Positions 42,795-53,149 are shown, counted from the stretch's first letter. The stretch is DNA of 64,000 nucleotides from Butyrivibrio sp. LB2008 (GCF_000621565.1 NZ_JHXZ01000013.1:1-64000); one strand, 5' to 3'. Made by a program: numbers and translations. The notes: a model not told the origin generated them from the sequence alone.

Positions 42795-42837
42795 CTCTGG
42801 TACTGTTCAAATAAAGGTCAAATAAACAGTACCAGAG
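42795..42837. other. Hairpin downstream of the nitroreductase gene
   Basis: CTCTGGTACTGTT pairs over 13 bp with AACAGTACCAGAG. There is no T-tract. The remaining bases to 43005 hold one arm of the GGAAGATTGC repeat and nothing else recognisable. Confidence 0.5.
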
Positions 42838-43005
42838 TAAAATAGTCCCCAAGAAGTGGACATGGCTAAAATACATTTTGGCGGTACTTTAAATAATGAA
42901 TCCGATATGTTGTATTTACACTTAAAATTGCCCCCAGGGTCAATTTTACTTGATAATCATCAAGCCCATTCTTGGAAGATTGCTTTTTCATATGCTTACA
43001 GCATG

Positions 43006-44430
43006 TTATTTGAGCTGTGTACCTGTTGAGCCGAGGCCCTGAATGTTCTCGGAAGCTTCGATTATGACAGCTGTATCTTTTGTTTTGTTACTGGGAATGG
43101 AAATCTTTTTAAATTCAAAGGTCTTATTATTATCCATTACTTCGGCGTGTTCTTCGGAAATATCCTCGTTGAACATATTGCCGGTTATTGAGTTGTCCGG
43201 AACATCTTTATTTAATGTACCGTAAGATTCCTCGTCTGCATAATAGATTTCTGCTTCATCTTTGCAAATGAAGAGGTTGTTTTTGACGACATTAGAAGGA
43301 TCTTTGGCAAGCTGAACTGTGAGACAGCTTCCTGCGGTGTTGTATACAGTGTTGTTGAAGAATATGCAGCTTTTGGCATCACCGTTTTCACTGGGATCGG
43401 AGCCGCCGATGATAATACCGGCTAATCCGTTGTTTTCGATAAGGGTATTATTTGTAACCTTAATGCCTGTTACGGTTTTGCCTAAATGCTCGGTGGCTAC
43501 TTCGATTCCGGTATCACAGTTTGAAACGAAGTTATCGAAAACCCAAATGTCGCGTCCGCCGTCAATATATATTCCGGCAGCGCATCCTTCATAATCATAA
43601 GTGATATTTGTTTCTGAAGAGTTATTTTTTACAATGTTTTCAAAAATTCTTCCGTCGTGAGCACGGTCAAGTTCGACCTTTTCTGCAGAATCTTCGTCGG
43701 TGGTTTGCTCATAACCAATAGCGTCAATGCCGATGTTGTCGCAGTTATGGATGTAGTTGCCTGAAATCTCGAATTTTTCTACATTGCCGTTTACGACAAG
43801 AGCCTCGCTGTTACCGAGTGTGAGATTATAAAGCGTACATTTTTTGATCTTGAGGTTTTTTATTGGATTGTACGGCTGAGCTTCGGCAAGAATACCGTGT
43901 GCATTGTAACTGTCGGTTTCTTTGTTGAAAGCCGGATCGTATTCTGCGATACCCATGTCGTGAATTGTACAATTTGTTATGCTGACGTAATCGGATCCCT
44001 CAGCAACGTAAATTCCCTTAGGGGCAATTTTTTTGGATATATGATGAAGCTTAAGTCCTTTGATCTCGAGACCGCTTATTGATACATTATCAGCTTCAAT
44101 ATATACCATTGAGTCGCTTTTTACTTCGGATTCATTTTCCAGACTGATGTCTTCTCCGTTAAGGATAGCACCTTCTTCGGCTTTGATAGTAAGATTGGGA
44201 GTTGTGATACAAATCTGCTCTTTGTATTCTCCTGCGTGAATTATGAGAGTATCTCCGCTGACAGCGTCTTTAAGAGCGTTTGTGATTGCATTTTCTGTGT
44301 CTGCTGTTACTTCGATACGTTTTGGATTTTGTTCTTCAGCATTTACTTCCAAAGAAAGAGATGCAGTTGCTGCGGTGAATAAAAATGCGCTTAATATACA
44401 TGACGCAAATACAGAATTTTTCTTTTTCAT
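43006..44430 (-). CDS. Secreted right-handed beta-helix protein
   Basis: The 474-residue exported protein has a signal peptide (about 1-31). Residues about 55-420 are repeats typical of parallel beta-helix carbohydrate-active proteins: GDTLIIHAGEYKEQICITTP, NVSISGLEIKG, YVSITNCTIHDMG, KNLKIKKCTLYN, GIYIDGGRDIWVFDNFVSNC and NTLIENNGLAGIIIGG. This fold occurs in pectate lyases, polysaccharide epimerases and NosD-like proteins. I see no certain catalytic signature, so a polysaccharide lyase or binding role is inferred. It is monocistronic. Confidence 0.75.
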   Translation of the reverse strand: MKKKNSVFASCILSAFLFTAATASLSLEVNAEEQNPKRIEVTADTENAITNALKDAVSGDTLIIHAGEYKEQICITTPNLTIKAEEGAILNGEDISLENESEVKSDSMVYIEADNVSISGLEIKGLKLHHISKKIAPKGIYVAEGSDYVSITNCTIHDMGIAEYDPAFNKETDSYNAHGILAEAQPYNPIKNLKIKKCTLYNLTLGNSEALVVNGNVEKFEISGNYIHNCDNIGIDAIGYEQTTDEDSAEKVELDRAHDGRIFENIVKNNSSETNITYDYEGCAAGIYIDGGRDIWVFDNFVSNCDTGIEVATEHLGKTVTGIKVTNNTLIENNGLAGIIIGGSDPSENGDAKSCIFFNNTVYNTAGSCLTVQLAKDPSNVVKNNLFICKDEAEIYYADEESYGTLNKDVPDNSITGNMFNEDISEEHAEVMDNNKTFEFKKISIPSNKTKDTAVIIEASENIQGLGSTGTQLK

Positions 44431-44776
44431 GAAATGTACCTTTCTGCCTTAAGATTATGTTTGATGCTACTATAGCGGTAGCGTATGGTGATTGGCCAAT
44501 CACGTTAATACGATAACACACTGTTACGTGAAAATGAATGAAAAATGAATATTAGTTCATGAATGTGCATAAATACGTATCATAACTGCGTTGGATAAAA
44601 ATAGAAAAATAGCGTTATTATCTCTTTTTCGATTGATAATATTTATGATGCGTGATAATATGTTAATGATTTGTTTAAAAATAATCGATGAATAATGAAA
44701 TTAGGCAAACATACAGTGATGTATGGGCGCAAAGTTGTAAATCTTTTTATAGATATAGATTAGGAAAAGATGGTTT

Positions 44777-45019
44777 GACTGCAAAATTGGCGGAGGAATT
44801 CGCCGGTGTTGCAGTCTTTTTCTTGAATAGGAAATTTCTCTGAAATTCCCTATTCAAGAAAAACGCTCCGCTATGGATGCGACCGATGCGCAGATGAATT
44901 ATGCAAGCTAAAGCTTGCGCGCATCGGCGCGCAAAGAGTCGCGAGCGACTCTTTGGTTTTGAATTTCTCTGAAATTCTCTATTCAATAAAAACGCTCCGC
45001 TAAGGATGCGACCGATGCG
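44777..45019. repeat. CGCTCCGCTAWGGATGCGAC repeats and nested hairpins before the J/Hsp70 operon
   Basis: A nested hairpin GACTGCAA/TTGCAGTC with inner GGCG/CGCC (44777-44816) ends in TTTT. TTCTTGAATAGG and its complement form 44820-44860. Two direct copies of AAAACGCTCCGCTAWGGATG followed by CGACCGATGCG occur at about 44863 and 44989. A related partial copy is at 51370, and an inverted one at 60144-60168. The AT-rich stretch 44431-44776 contains no recognised feature. Confidence 0.65.
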
Positions 45020-45046
45020 TAGACAAACAAGGATATTTAGATAAAG

Positions 45047-46912
45047 ATGCAAAAGAGTATTTGGGAATGGCTTGAAATAGAGCCTACAACAGATGTTGAC
45101 ACCATAAAAAAAGCATATGCCGAGGCGGCAAAAAAATATCACCCCACAGAGCATCCCGAGGAGTTTAAAAAGCTCCGCGAATGCTTTAAATCTGCAATTG
45201 CTTATGCCAAGAATGATCACGGCAACAGGTATTATGAGGAGCAGATGACTTCGGGTGATTATTTTGAGGAAGTTAAGCATATTTCATATGAAATAAACAA
45301 AGACGAGTCTGATGGAGATGATCAGGAAGATACAGAAGAAAAATTCTCTTATGATATAAGCAAAAAAGAGTCAGAGAAGGAAGATGAAGAAAAACTCTCT
45401 TTTGATATAAATAAAAAAGATTTTGACGGAAAAGGTCATAAAGAGAATGAAGGCTCGTTTTCTTATGACATAAGCAAACAAGAGTCAGAACGAGATGATA
45501 AAGAAAACCTTTCTTTCAACATAAACAAAGACGACTCAGCCCCCGAAGATCAAGAAGATCTTTCTTTCCAAATAAGCAAGAAAGCTCCGGACAACGAAGA
45601 AACAGAAAAGCCTGATTATGATTTCAGCGAAGTGTCTTGTGATGATTCTCTTTCAGACAGGCAGAGCAGAATGCTTAAGCTTTTTACGAGAATCATGTTA
45701 CAGATCAGGGATGATCCTGCATATTACGGGCATGGCGGTGTGATAGAGACGGTCATGTGGAATTGGGATATATCGCCTTATAAAGAGGAGTTGACGCCGG
45801 TATTTGTCGATCATCTGGTTGATATCTTAAGTGATTATCCAAAGCTTGGTAATGATGCGGTAACCATAATTGAAAGCAGACTGTTTAAAGATATTTCGGA
45901 TCCCAGGATTGGTGTGATCTATTCAAAGTTTAAGTCACTATTTCCAAATGGGCATAATTCATATAACAGAAATCATGTATTTAAAGTAGATGTTGAAAAG
46001 TGGTTCTGCGGAGGAAACGTTTTCCCTAAGACCGCTTCAAACAGGTTTATTACTTACGGAAACTGGATAAAGAAAGGTAAGAATAATTATTTTGTGCTTG
46101 CCGATGATGTATTACTTTTTGGAAAAAAATATTCTTTGAAATATTTTATCTGGGAAGAGCTGTCTTATTCAGTAGATCCGTCTTCGGATAAACTTACGAT
46201 ATTTGCTCCCGATAATTCGATGCTTATAGAAGTACAGACAGGTGCGCTGGAATATATGCATTTCTTGGACAGGCTTGTAACAAACAAGAGCAGATATATC
46301 GGAGAAAAAGTTATTGATAAGTCAGGATTCATATCTAATACTGATAAGTATTCGAGGATCTTTGGCAAATATTCAAAGAAAATAAAAGCCGGGCTTATAT
46401 GGGTATTAATTTTGCTTGGCGGATTTTTCATATCATGGTTGGGATTTTTGGACGATTCATTTTTCTTGGACAGACACCCATTTATCGAAGTGTTGTGGGT
46501 GATTATTATGTTGTTGTCCGAAGCTGGCTCGGCAATATTTTTTATTTTGTTCATGCATGTAATTATGCAAATAGTGAAAGTGACTTCAATTTTTAGGATA
46601 GGCATAACGCATATGCAGGAATTTAGAAAAGATATTAAGGACGGAAAAGCAGAGTATGTATTGGGGAATAAAGTCTTTTTATTTAAAAGATATATAATCT
46701 ATGCGATTACATCCGGTTATATAATCCTTCCCCTGGATGATATCGGGGAAACCGAATGTATTAAGGCAATTCCCGGAAAACAATCTGCAAAATTGAAGAT
46801 GGTTCTTAGGAGTGGAGAGGTACATTATTGTGACATGAATTCAGAGACTGCTATCAGAGAGGTCATGACTAATATACTTATGAGACAATTGGAGGGTAGA
46901 AAATGGTCGTAG
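45047..46912 (+). CDS. Membrane-anchored J-domain protein with HPT motif and SYDISK repeats
   Basis: The 621-residue protein starts with a J-like domain (about 3-55: IWEWLEIEPTTDVDTIKKAY, then KKYHPTEHPEEFKKLRECF). The usual HPD tripeptide is HPT. Residues about 85-190 carry six imperfect repeats of [FL]S[YF][DN]I[SN]K in an acidic, disordered background. A soluble domain (about 205-430) is followed by two membrane helices (about 448-470 and 483-510) and a C-terminal segment with a PH-like beta pattern. Its stop overlaps the Hsp70 start by 10 bp, so translation is coupled. It probably recruits the Hsp70-like partner to the membrane. Confidence 0.75.
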   Translation: MQKSIWEWLEIEPTTDVDTIKKAYAEAAKKYHPTEHPEEFKKLRECFKSAIAYAKNDHGNRYYEEQMTSGDYFEEVKHISYEINKDESDGDDQEDTEEKFSYDISKKESEKEDEEKLSFDINKKDFDGKGHKENEGSFSYDISKQESERDDKENLSFNINKDDSAPEDQEDLSFQISKKAPDNEETEKPDYDFSEVSCDDSLSDRQSRMLKLFTRIMLQIRDDPAYYGHGGVIETVMWNWDISPYKEELTPVFVDHLVDILSDYPKLGNDAVTIIESRLFKDISDPRIGVIYSKFKSLFPNGHNSYNRNHVFKVDVEKWFCGGNVFPKTASNRFITYGNWIKKGKNNYFVLADDVLLFGKKYSLKYFIWEELSYSVDPSSDKLTIFAPDNSMLIEVQTGALEYMHFLDRLVTNKSRYIGEKVIDKSGFISNTDKYSRIFGKYSKKIKAGLIWVLILLGGFFISWLGFLDDSFFLDRHPFIEVLWVIIMLLSEAGSAIFFILFMHVIMQIVKVTSIFRIGITHMQEFRKDIKDGKAEYVLGNKVFLFKRYIIYAITSGYIILPLDDIGETECIKAIPGKQSAKLKMVLRSGEVHYCDMNSETAIREVMTNILMRQLEGRKWS

Positions 46913-48630
46913 GAATAGATTTAGGTACAACAAACAGTTTGGTAAGCGTGTTCAGAAACGGAAACGTTGAGCTTATCCCGAACGAATTCGGAGAATATCT
47001 GACTCCGTCCGTTATTTCTTTGGACGGAGAAAAGATTATTGTAGGAAAGGTAGCCAAAGAGCGGCTTATAACGCATCCCGGAACTACTGTTTCGGAGTTT
47101 AAAAGACAGATGGGGCGCGATATCAAGTATGATCTCGGGAATGGAAATCTTTTTACCCCTGTAAAGTTGTCTTCGATAATTATAAAGAAACTTGTCGAGG
47201 ATGCTGAGAAGTATCTTGGTGAAAAAGTTGAATCGGCGGTTATAAGTGTTCCTGCATACTTTGACGATCATCAAAGAGAAGCTACGAGACTTGCGGGTGT
47301 CGGAGCGGGAATTATCGTGACACAGCTTGTAAATGAGCCGTCGGCAGCAGCTTTGTCATATCACTATGAGCATATCGATCAGGATGAGAAGTTCATTGTG
47401 TTTGATTTTGGCGGTGGTACGCTTGATGTCACTGTGGTCGATGCATTTGCAAATATGGTTGAGATTGCCAATATTTCGGGCGATAACTGCCTTGGCGGTA
47501 AGGACTTTAATGAGGCTATCGCCATGGATATGTGCAGAAGTTTCGGACTTGAATGGAAGCTTATAAGTGACAAGAATAAGGCGATTCTCATAAAGAACGG
47601 CGAGAACATCAAGATCAGCCTCTCGGAATCAAACAGTATCGATAAAAAGGTGAATCTAGAGGGAAAAGAATACGAGTACAGCCTTACACAGCAGGGACTT
47701 ATCGATATTTCTTCGCCTATTTTCAGAAAGCTCACAATTATTCTTAAGAAGCTTATGAATGATGCGATGCTGGCCCAGGAAGATATCGACAGTGTGATCA
47801 TGGTCGGAGGATCTTCCAAGATGCCGATCGTTCGCGCTTATCTGGAATCTCTTTTCCCCGGAAAGATAAGGATGGATATTGACGGAGACAGCGCTATATG
47901 CAAGGGAACGGGCGTTGCAACGGGAATTTCTCTTAGAATGGATAAGGTAAAAGACATTGTAATGACGGATATCTGTCCGTTTTCACTGGGAATCGATGTG
48001 GTCGGCGACAAGATGTCGGTTATTATTCCAAAGAATCAGACGCTTCCTGTAAGCATACAGCGAAGATATTACACGGCACATTCTATGCAGGACAGGCTTG
48101 AGTTTAATGTTTTCCAGGGCGAAAAGCTGAAGGCTTCAAGCAATCTTTTACTGGATACTATTACTTTTGATGTTCCGCCAAAGCCTGAGGGCGAAGTGTA
48201 TGCTGATGTGCGCTTTTCGTATGATCTTAACGGAATATTTGATATTGATGTTTATTGTCCTGCCAACGGCAAGGAGGTTCACAGGAAAAGAGGAGCGACG
48301 GAAGGAAACGATGAAAACAGCCTTAAACAGCTGCAGCTTCGAATGGATGAACTTAAGCAGGATCCAAGAGAGATTCCCGAGATACAGTTTCTTTTGCAAA
48401 AGGCCGAAAGAATGTATGAGGAAGGAAATGTCAATCAGAGAAGATTTCTTGAAGATGAGATCACAGCATTTAACGCATTTTTGGACAAGGCATCCGTAAT
48501 TGAATGCAAAAAAGCTTCGGTTATCTTCTCCATGAAACTCGACCAGATCGAGAAAAACATGTTCAGCTTTAGGACCGAGACTACAGACCTGTGGAAAGAG
48601 TATTTTGAGGATATGGATGCCAAAGATTAA
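46903..48630 (+). CDS. Hsp70/DnaK-family chaperone, divergent
   Basis: The 575-residue protein has an intact nucleotide-binding domain: phosphate 1 IDLGTTNSLVSVF, phosphate 2 FDFGGGTLDVTVVDA, adenosine motif VIMVGGSSKMPIV and connect motifs FKRQMGRD and NEPSAAALSY. The beta-sandwich substrate domain (about 350-470) is present. The lid is short and ends at DAKD without a canonical EEVD or disordered tail. It is about 40-60 residues shorter than housekeeping DnaK, and no grpE is nearby. It sits between two J-like membrane proteins, which implies a dedicated system rather than the main stress chaperone. Confidence 0.9.
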   Translation: MVVGIDLGTTNSLVSVFRNGNVELIPNEFGEYLTPSVISLDGEKIIVGKVAKERLITHPGTTVSEFKRQMGRDIKYDLGNGNLFTPVKLSSIIIKKLVEDAEKYLGEKVESAVISVPAYFDDHQREATRLAGVGAGIIVTQLVNEPSAAALSYHYEHIDQDEKFIVFDFGGGTLDVTVVDAFANMVEIANISGDNCLGGKDFNEAIAMDMCRSFGLEWKLISDKNKAILIKNGENIKISLSESNSIDKKVNLEGKEYEYSLTQQGLIDISSPIFRKLTIILKKLMNDAMLAQEDIDSVIMVGGSSKMPIVRAYLESLFPGKIRMDIDGDSAICKGTGVATGISLRMDKVKDIVMTDICPFSLGIDVVGDKMSVIIPKNQTLPVSIQRRYYTAHSMQDRLEFNVFQGEKLKASSNLLLDTITFDVPPKPEGEVYADVRFSYDLNGIFDIDVYCPANGKEVHRKRGATEGNDENSLKQLQLRMDELKQDPREIPEIQFLLQKAERMYEEGNVNQRRFLEDEITAFNAFLDKASVIECKKASVIFSMKLDQIEKNMFSFRTETTDLWKEYFEDMDAKD

Positions 48631-48641
48631 AAGGAAAACAT

Positions 48642-50828
48642 ATGGGTAAGAGTATTTGGGATTGGCTTGAAACAGAGCCTACTACAGATATCGAGGCTAT
48701 CAAGGCTGCTTATGCACAAGTGGCAAAGAAGTATCACCCGACTGAGCATCCGGAGGAGTTTAAGCAGCTTAGGGATGCGTACAAGATGGCAATAAAGATA
48801 GCTAAGAGTCATGCGAGCCATCAGGGGCGGGCAATATATGAAGTTTACGGCGAATCTTCACAGATGACAGATGGAGATGATGTTGAAGCTGATAAAAAGA
48901 ATGACTTTGATAGTGCCAATGACAGCGCCGATGCGGAAAAAGAAAATACACATAATTCCGGATATGACTTTAGCGGTGCTAAGTACGACGTTACGCTTTC
49001 AGCCAGGCAAAGGAGAATGATTAGTCTTTTTGGAAGAATGCTGTCTTTTGTGCATACCGATCAAAAGCGTTTCGGACATGAGAGAGTTATTGAGACGATT
49101 ATGTTTAATTGGGATAAGTCGCCTTATAAAGAGGAGATTACCCCGGCTTTTATTGAGAGCGCACTTGATATCATAAGCGAATGCGGTGGACTCAGTAACG
49201 GCGCTGCAAATGTTATTGAAAAGATTTTTTTTGCTGATAAAACCGATTCACAGAAAGCGCTTCTCCATTCAAGATTCAGATCGATTTGCCCTGTGGTGAA
49301 TAGTAGTTCAGATAGCACTCCGGAATTTTCAACAGATGATGTGCAAAAATGTTTTTGCAGGCTGCTGGATTACCCGACTCCTGTTATTTGCGGCTGGATC
49401 AGGTTTGGCAAAGATACGCCTTTTAACCGGAGAACTAATATATTACCGATAAAAGATATACTGCTTTTTTATGATAAAAAATCGGTCAGTTATTACTTTT
49501 GCGAAGAACTGTCATATTCTGTGGATCAAAAGGCGGAGAAGCTGACAATATATGATCTTGATAATAATGTTGTCCTAAAAATGAGACTGGGTAATAAGAA
49601 CTACGCGTATTTGATAGATCATATTGCTGAGAACGGAAGCACTAATGTGGGAGAAGAGCCTGTAGAAAAGGCTTCTTTCGGTGAGTATTCTTATATAAAA
49701 AAGTTGTACAGTCTATCGGGGCTGTGGGCGCGTGTGCGTGTTAGTTTTTTAGTCAGCGGTGTTGTGTGTCTGATCTCACTTGGCGTTTTGGCCGGCTGTT
49801 TTGCGTTTGGAAACTGGTTTTCAGGCTTGGCAAAAGAAAATATTATTATGCGTGTGATAAATTGGCTTTTCATTATTTTGGAATTAGTTGGTATATCTGC
49901 TTCGGGGTTTGTTTTTATAGTATGTGCTTTTTATGTATTGTGTTACTTTATATTTATGTGTGAGCTTATTCTGAAAACGGAATTAAAAAAGGACATAAAG
50001 AGCGGTCATGCAGTAAGTGTAATGAATAACGAAGTATGGATTTTCAGAAGATGTCTTATCTGTGTTCAAGATAATATTTTTAATACTGTTCCTTTTAAAA
50101 ATATTGCTTCAATTGAATATGCGACAGAATCTGAAAATACAGCGCCTAAACTGAAGGTGACCTATAACAATGGAGCAAATCAGTTTATTGGTATTTATTC
50201 TGTTGATGCATTAATGGAAGTAATGACGCTCATAAATGCTTGGAAGAAGCAGATTATGTGTGAAGATAACAGAAAAACAGATGCTAATAGTGGGGGAAAA
50301 GCTGAGCATTTTAAGTCAAGCTTTCTGGTTGCAGAAGACTTTAAGAAGAATTATTGGGGAGCGGTTGTTTATATCATATGTATGCTCGTGATAGATATAA
50401 TGATGGCTTATGGTATAGCAGACGGCCAATCATTTTTCACGCAGTGGAGAGATTTGTTGTGGATATCGGTATTCGGAGTAATGAATCTTTATGCAGCCGG
50501 TGAGATCAAATTGCTTTATAATTTGCGTAAGATACCCGTAGACAAGCTTATGGATGCGCAAAAACAGATGCTTGATGTGGATGCTTATCGCAGTGAGAAA
50601 TATAAGATTTATGTACTTAATGATTATTTGGTTTCGATGGAGCATTTTGAGCCCATAGTGATCGGATATGATGAGTTTTCATATATTGGAAAAAAATTTT
50701 CGAATAATGAGCCGGTACTTTTGATACAATTAAAAGACGGCAAGAGATATGAATTTTGTCACGGAAATGAGGAAGCTATCGATGCTATACTGGGTAAACT
50801 TGCCGAGAAACATAAGGCTATCGATTGA
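48642..50828 (+). CDS. Membrane-anchored J-domain protein, second paralogue
   Basis: The 728-residue protein has the J-like start IWDWLETEPTTDIEAIKAAY ... KKYHPTEHPEEFKQLRDAY with HPT instead of HPD, as in its paralogue at 45047. It lacks the SYDISK repeats but keeps YDFSGAKYDVTLSARQRRM, aligned with YDFSEVSCDDSLSDRQSRM there. Middle soluble domain, two helices (about 368-392 and 405-445), then a PH-like segment. An extra C-terminal part adds two more helices (about 570-610) and a second PH-like segment (YDEFSYIGKKF). AAGGAAAAC precedes the ATG, 11 bp after the Hsp70 stop. Confidence 0.75.
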   Translation: MGKSIWDWLETEPTTDIEAIKAAYAQVAKKYHPTEHPEEFKQLRDAYKMAIKIAKSHASHQGRAIYEVYGESSQMTDGDDVEADKKNDFDSANDSADAEKENTHNSGYDFSGAKYDVTLSARQRRMISLFGRMLSFVHTDQKRFGHERVIETIMFNWDKSPYKEEITPAFIESALDIISECGGLSNGAANVIEKIFFADKTDSQKALLHSRFRSICPVVNSSSDSTPEFSTDDVQKCFCRLLDYPTPVICGWIRFGKDTPFNRRTNILPIKDILLFYDKKSVSYYFCEELSYSVDQKAEKLTIYDLDNNVVLKMRLGNKNYAYLIDHIAENGSTNVGEEPVEKASFGEYSYIKKLYSLSGLWARVRVSFLVSGVVCLISLGVLAGCFAFGNWFSGLAKENIIMRVINWLFIILELVGISASGFVFIVCAFYVLCYFIFMCELILKTELKKDIKSGHAVSVMNNEVWIFRRCLICVQDNIFNTVPFKNIASIEYATESENTAPKLKVTYNNGANQFIGIYSVDALMEVMTLINAWKKQIMCEDNRKTDANSGGKAEHFKSSFLVAEDFKKNYWGAVVYIICMLVIDIMMAYGIADGQSFFTQWRDLLWISVFGVMNLYAAGEIKLLYNLRKIPVDKLMDAQKQMLDVDAYRSEKYKIYVLNDYLVSMEHFEPIVIGYDEFSYIGKKFSNNEPVLLIQLKDGKRYEFCHGNEEAIDAILGKLAEKHKAID

Positions 50829-50935
50829 ATTATTAAGTTGTTTGAAGCATGTGTTATCCGATATAGTGTAAAATAGTTGCTATTTTTTTCTAATAAGGTA
50901 TTATATTAGTAACACTTTTTTTCGGGGGTTATATA

Positions 50936-51286
50936 ATGGATAATAGAAGAAGAACCAAGAGACTTGATTTGGCAGGCGAAATACTCCTTAAGGAAATCGG
51001 CGGTGAAAGCTTCGAAACAGTTGAGATCACAATTACCGATGCATCAAGAGACGGCGTTGGATTCTCAACAAACAAGCAGCTTACAATCGGCGCTAATTAC
51101 GAAGCTAACCTTACAATATGGACAAAAGAGGTCCTTCACGTATTCATTCAGATCGTAAGAGCATCAAAGAACGGTGATACTTTCCACTATGGTTCAATGT
51201 TTGTCGGAATGCCCGAAGATATGAAGGCTCGTATCGATGTATATTCAACTATTCAGGAATATAATGAGAAGAACGGTGAGAATTGA
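50936..51286 (+). CDS. PilZ-domain protein
   Basis: The 116-residue single-domain protein shows both c-di-GMP-binding motifs: RRRTKR near the N-terminus (RxxxR) and DASRDGVGF (DxSxxG). The rest forms the expected beta-barrel. It has no output domain, so it probably acts as a c-di-GMP adaptor. A strong terminator follows. The ribosome site GGGGG is weak, 6-9 nt before ATG. Confidence 0.85.
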   Translation: MDNRRRTKRLDLAGEILLKEIGGESFETVEITITDASRDGVGFSTNKQLTIGANYEANLTIWTKEVLHVFIQIVRASKNGDTFHYGSMFVGMPEDMKARIDVYSTIQEYNEKNGEN

Positions 51287-51300
51287 ATTTGAATAATATT

Positions 51301-51340
51301 AAGGCTCAATGCAGAGATGGCACTGCATTGAGCCTTTTTT
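51301..51340 (+). terminator. Intrinsic terminator after the PilZ gene
   Basis: AAGGCTCAATGCAG (51301-51314) pairs perfectly over 14 bp with CTGCATTGAGCCTT (51323-51336), followed by T6. Confidence 0.9.
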
Positions 51341-51409
51341 ATATCAGATGAAATTGCTTTCCTATGATATAAAAACGCTCCGCTATGGATTCTGGAATAC
51401 GAGGATATA

Positions 51410-53149
51410 TTATTTTAATTTATCAATAAGAGCATCATAGTCCATGGTGCCTTTGAGTTCTTTTTTCTCGTAGCTGTTATAAAGATTCACCAAAGATTTA
51501 ATCTCGTCATCAGTCATCTGTTTGCCTGTTTCATTTATGTATTCGGCGTTTTCAAAGCCGGCGGCTGTTTTAAATTCTTCATCAGATGATGCGCGGTCAT
51601 CTTTGTCAATATCTGTATAAGATAGTTTTTTGGCTATAATATAACTATTATCCTGCACTTTTGTATATTTTATATTAAAAACGTGATAATCACTATCATA
51701 TGAATAATAGATTCCTTTCTCAGGTGCATAATATAGTTGAGAATATGAACCGGCAGGATCAAACCATCCGGTTTTTTCTCTTTGGATTAGACAAATAGGA
51801 ATATTATCTTTATATGTATATAGTGATACAAAACCTAACGAGGAAATCACGAGCTCAGGAATTTTGTCAGTATCAATATTTATAAGGTCATATTTTAGAG
51901 TATCTTTGTCAGATATACTATATCCCAAATATAAGGGATCAAATAGCACCTTGTATATATGAGCTATCTGTAAATACGCTTTTTGATAACTGTCTTTAGT
52001 ACTTGCCTCATCTGAATTATTTAGCAAAGCGGCTTTGATACTATTCATACTAAAATCAGAGGTTGTTGCCATTAGATTTGTTTCGTCTGTTTCTGAAAAA
52101 ATATAAAAATCGTCTTCATCAGGTGATGCACTGAATAAGCGCAAATATTTGCCGTAATCTGAATTCTGAATAACTGCCAGATCTTTCAGGCCGTCGGCAT
52201 TAAAATCAAAGAAATCATAATCAAGTACTTCCGTATATTCCATGACATCATCCATAAAAGTGCTTTGCCATAGCAAATTTATTTGATCAATTTCTTTGTA
52301 TTTTATTAAGGATTTGCCATCTTTTACAAGAGCCATGCATGCATTGTAGGGCTCTTCATTATATGTGACAACGTGTATCGGCGTATCGAACTGAGGAAGT
52401 TCCACGTCTTTTGTGAGCTTTGGATCGCTGTGATCGTCCCACTGAATCTCATTTGATCTCACTACGATATCGTCGCCGGACTTTGTAAGGGTAAGGATTC
52501 TGTCGGCGTAAAAGCCATAGTTATTTTGGGTAGTGGCTTCGCCTGAATCGTCTGTACCTGCATTGTACGCAAATCTAAGAGTATACGTATCACCGCTTTT
52601 TTCGCCTGATGTGCAAGTGCAATCAAAGTTGTTTTTTAGCAGGTATCTTGTATAAAAATAATATGAATCGTATTTATCCAAATAATCCCATGAGAGATCT
52701 TCCGGTTTAGGAGATATTTCCGTGCCGGTATGCTTTTGAATGAACTTTGCAAGATCGGAATTTTTAATGACATAAAGGACTGATTCGGAATCAAGTTCTT
52801 TTTTTCCTGTAGCGTCAAGATAGTCATTTATCTCAGAGACTCCGGCATTTCTCGTAGCAACTCCCGCGCCGTTTGAGATAACTGCGTCCCAGTCTATGTC
52901 TTCGGGGCTGTTAAAGCCGTTAACAAGAAAACCGTTGTATTCAGTTGTGTTAAAAAGAGTTGTGAATTCCATCAGCTCTGAGTCAGACAAATCAACAGCT
53001 TCTCCGGAGTTGTCTGTAGAAGTAGAGGCTGCCGTACCACTTTGAGCCTCGGCAGCAGTGCTTGGATCCGCATTGCCAGGTGATATAGGTGTGCAACCTG
53101 AAAGAACCAGCATAATCCCCAATGCCGGCAGTAAGTTTTTGATTTTCAT
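51410..53149 (-). CDS. Large predicted lipoprotein with FG-GAP/EF-hand-like segment
   Basis: The 579-residue lipoprotein has lipobox LSGC (residues 16-19), a Ser/Thr/Ala linker, then a large outer region. It contains VLDYDFFDFNADGLKDLAVI, a calcium-loop pattern (DxNxDGxxD) like VCBS/FG-GAP repeats, and IDTDKIPELVISSLG, a possible second one. GGAGG lies before the start. The function is unknown; display on the cell surface is inferred. Confidence 0.7.
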   Translation of the reverse strand: MKIKNLLPALGIMLVLSGCTPISPGNADPSTAAEAQSGTAASTSTDNSGEAVDLSDSELMEFTTLFNTTEYNGFLVNGFNSPEDIDWDAVISNGAGVATRNAGVSEINDYLDATGKKELDSESVLYVIKNSDLAKFIQKHTGTEISPKPEDLSWDYLDKYDSYYFYTRYLLKNNFDCTCTSGEKSGDTYTLRFAYNAGTDDSGEATTQNNYGFYADRILTLTKSGDDIVVRSNEIQWDDHSDPKLTKDVELPQFDTPIHVVTYNEEPYNACMALVKDGKSLIKYKEIDQINLLWQSTFMDDVMEYTEVLDYDFFDFNADGLKDLAVIQNSDYGKYLRLFSASPDEDDFYIFSETDETNLMATTSDFSMNSIKAALLNNSDEASTKDSYQKAYLQIAHIYKVLFDPLYLGYSISDKDTLKYDLINIDTDKIPELVISSLGFVSLYTYKDNIPICLIQREKTGWFDPAGSYSQLYYAPEKGIYYSYDSDYHVFNIKYTKVQDNSYIIAKKLSYTDIDKDDRASSDEEFKTAAGFENAEYINETGKQMTDDEIKSLVNLYNSYEKKELKGTMDYDALIDKLK

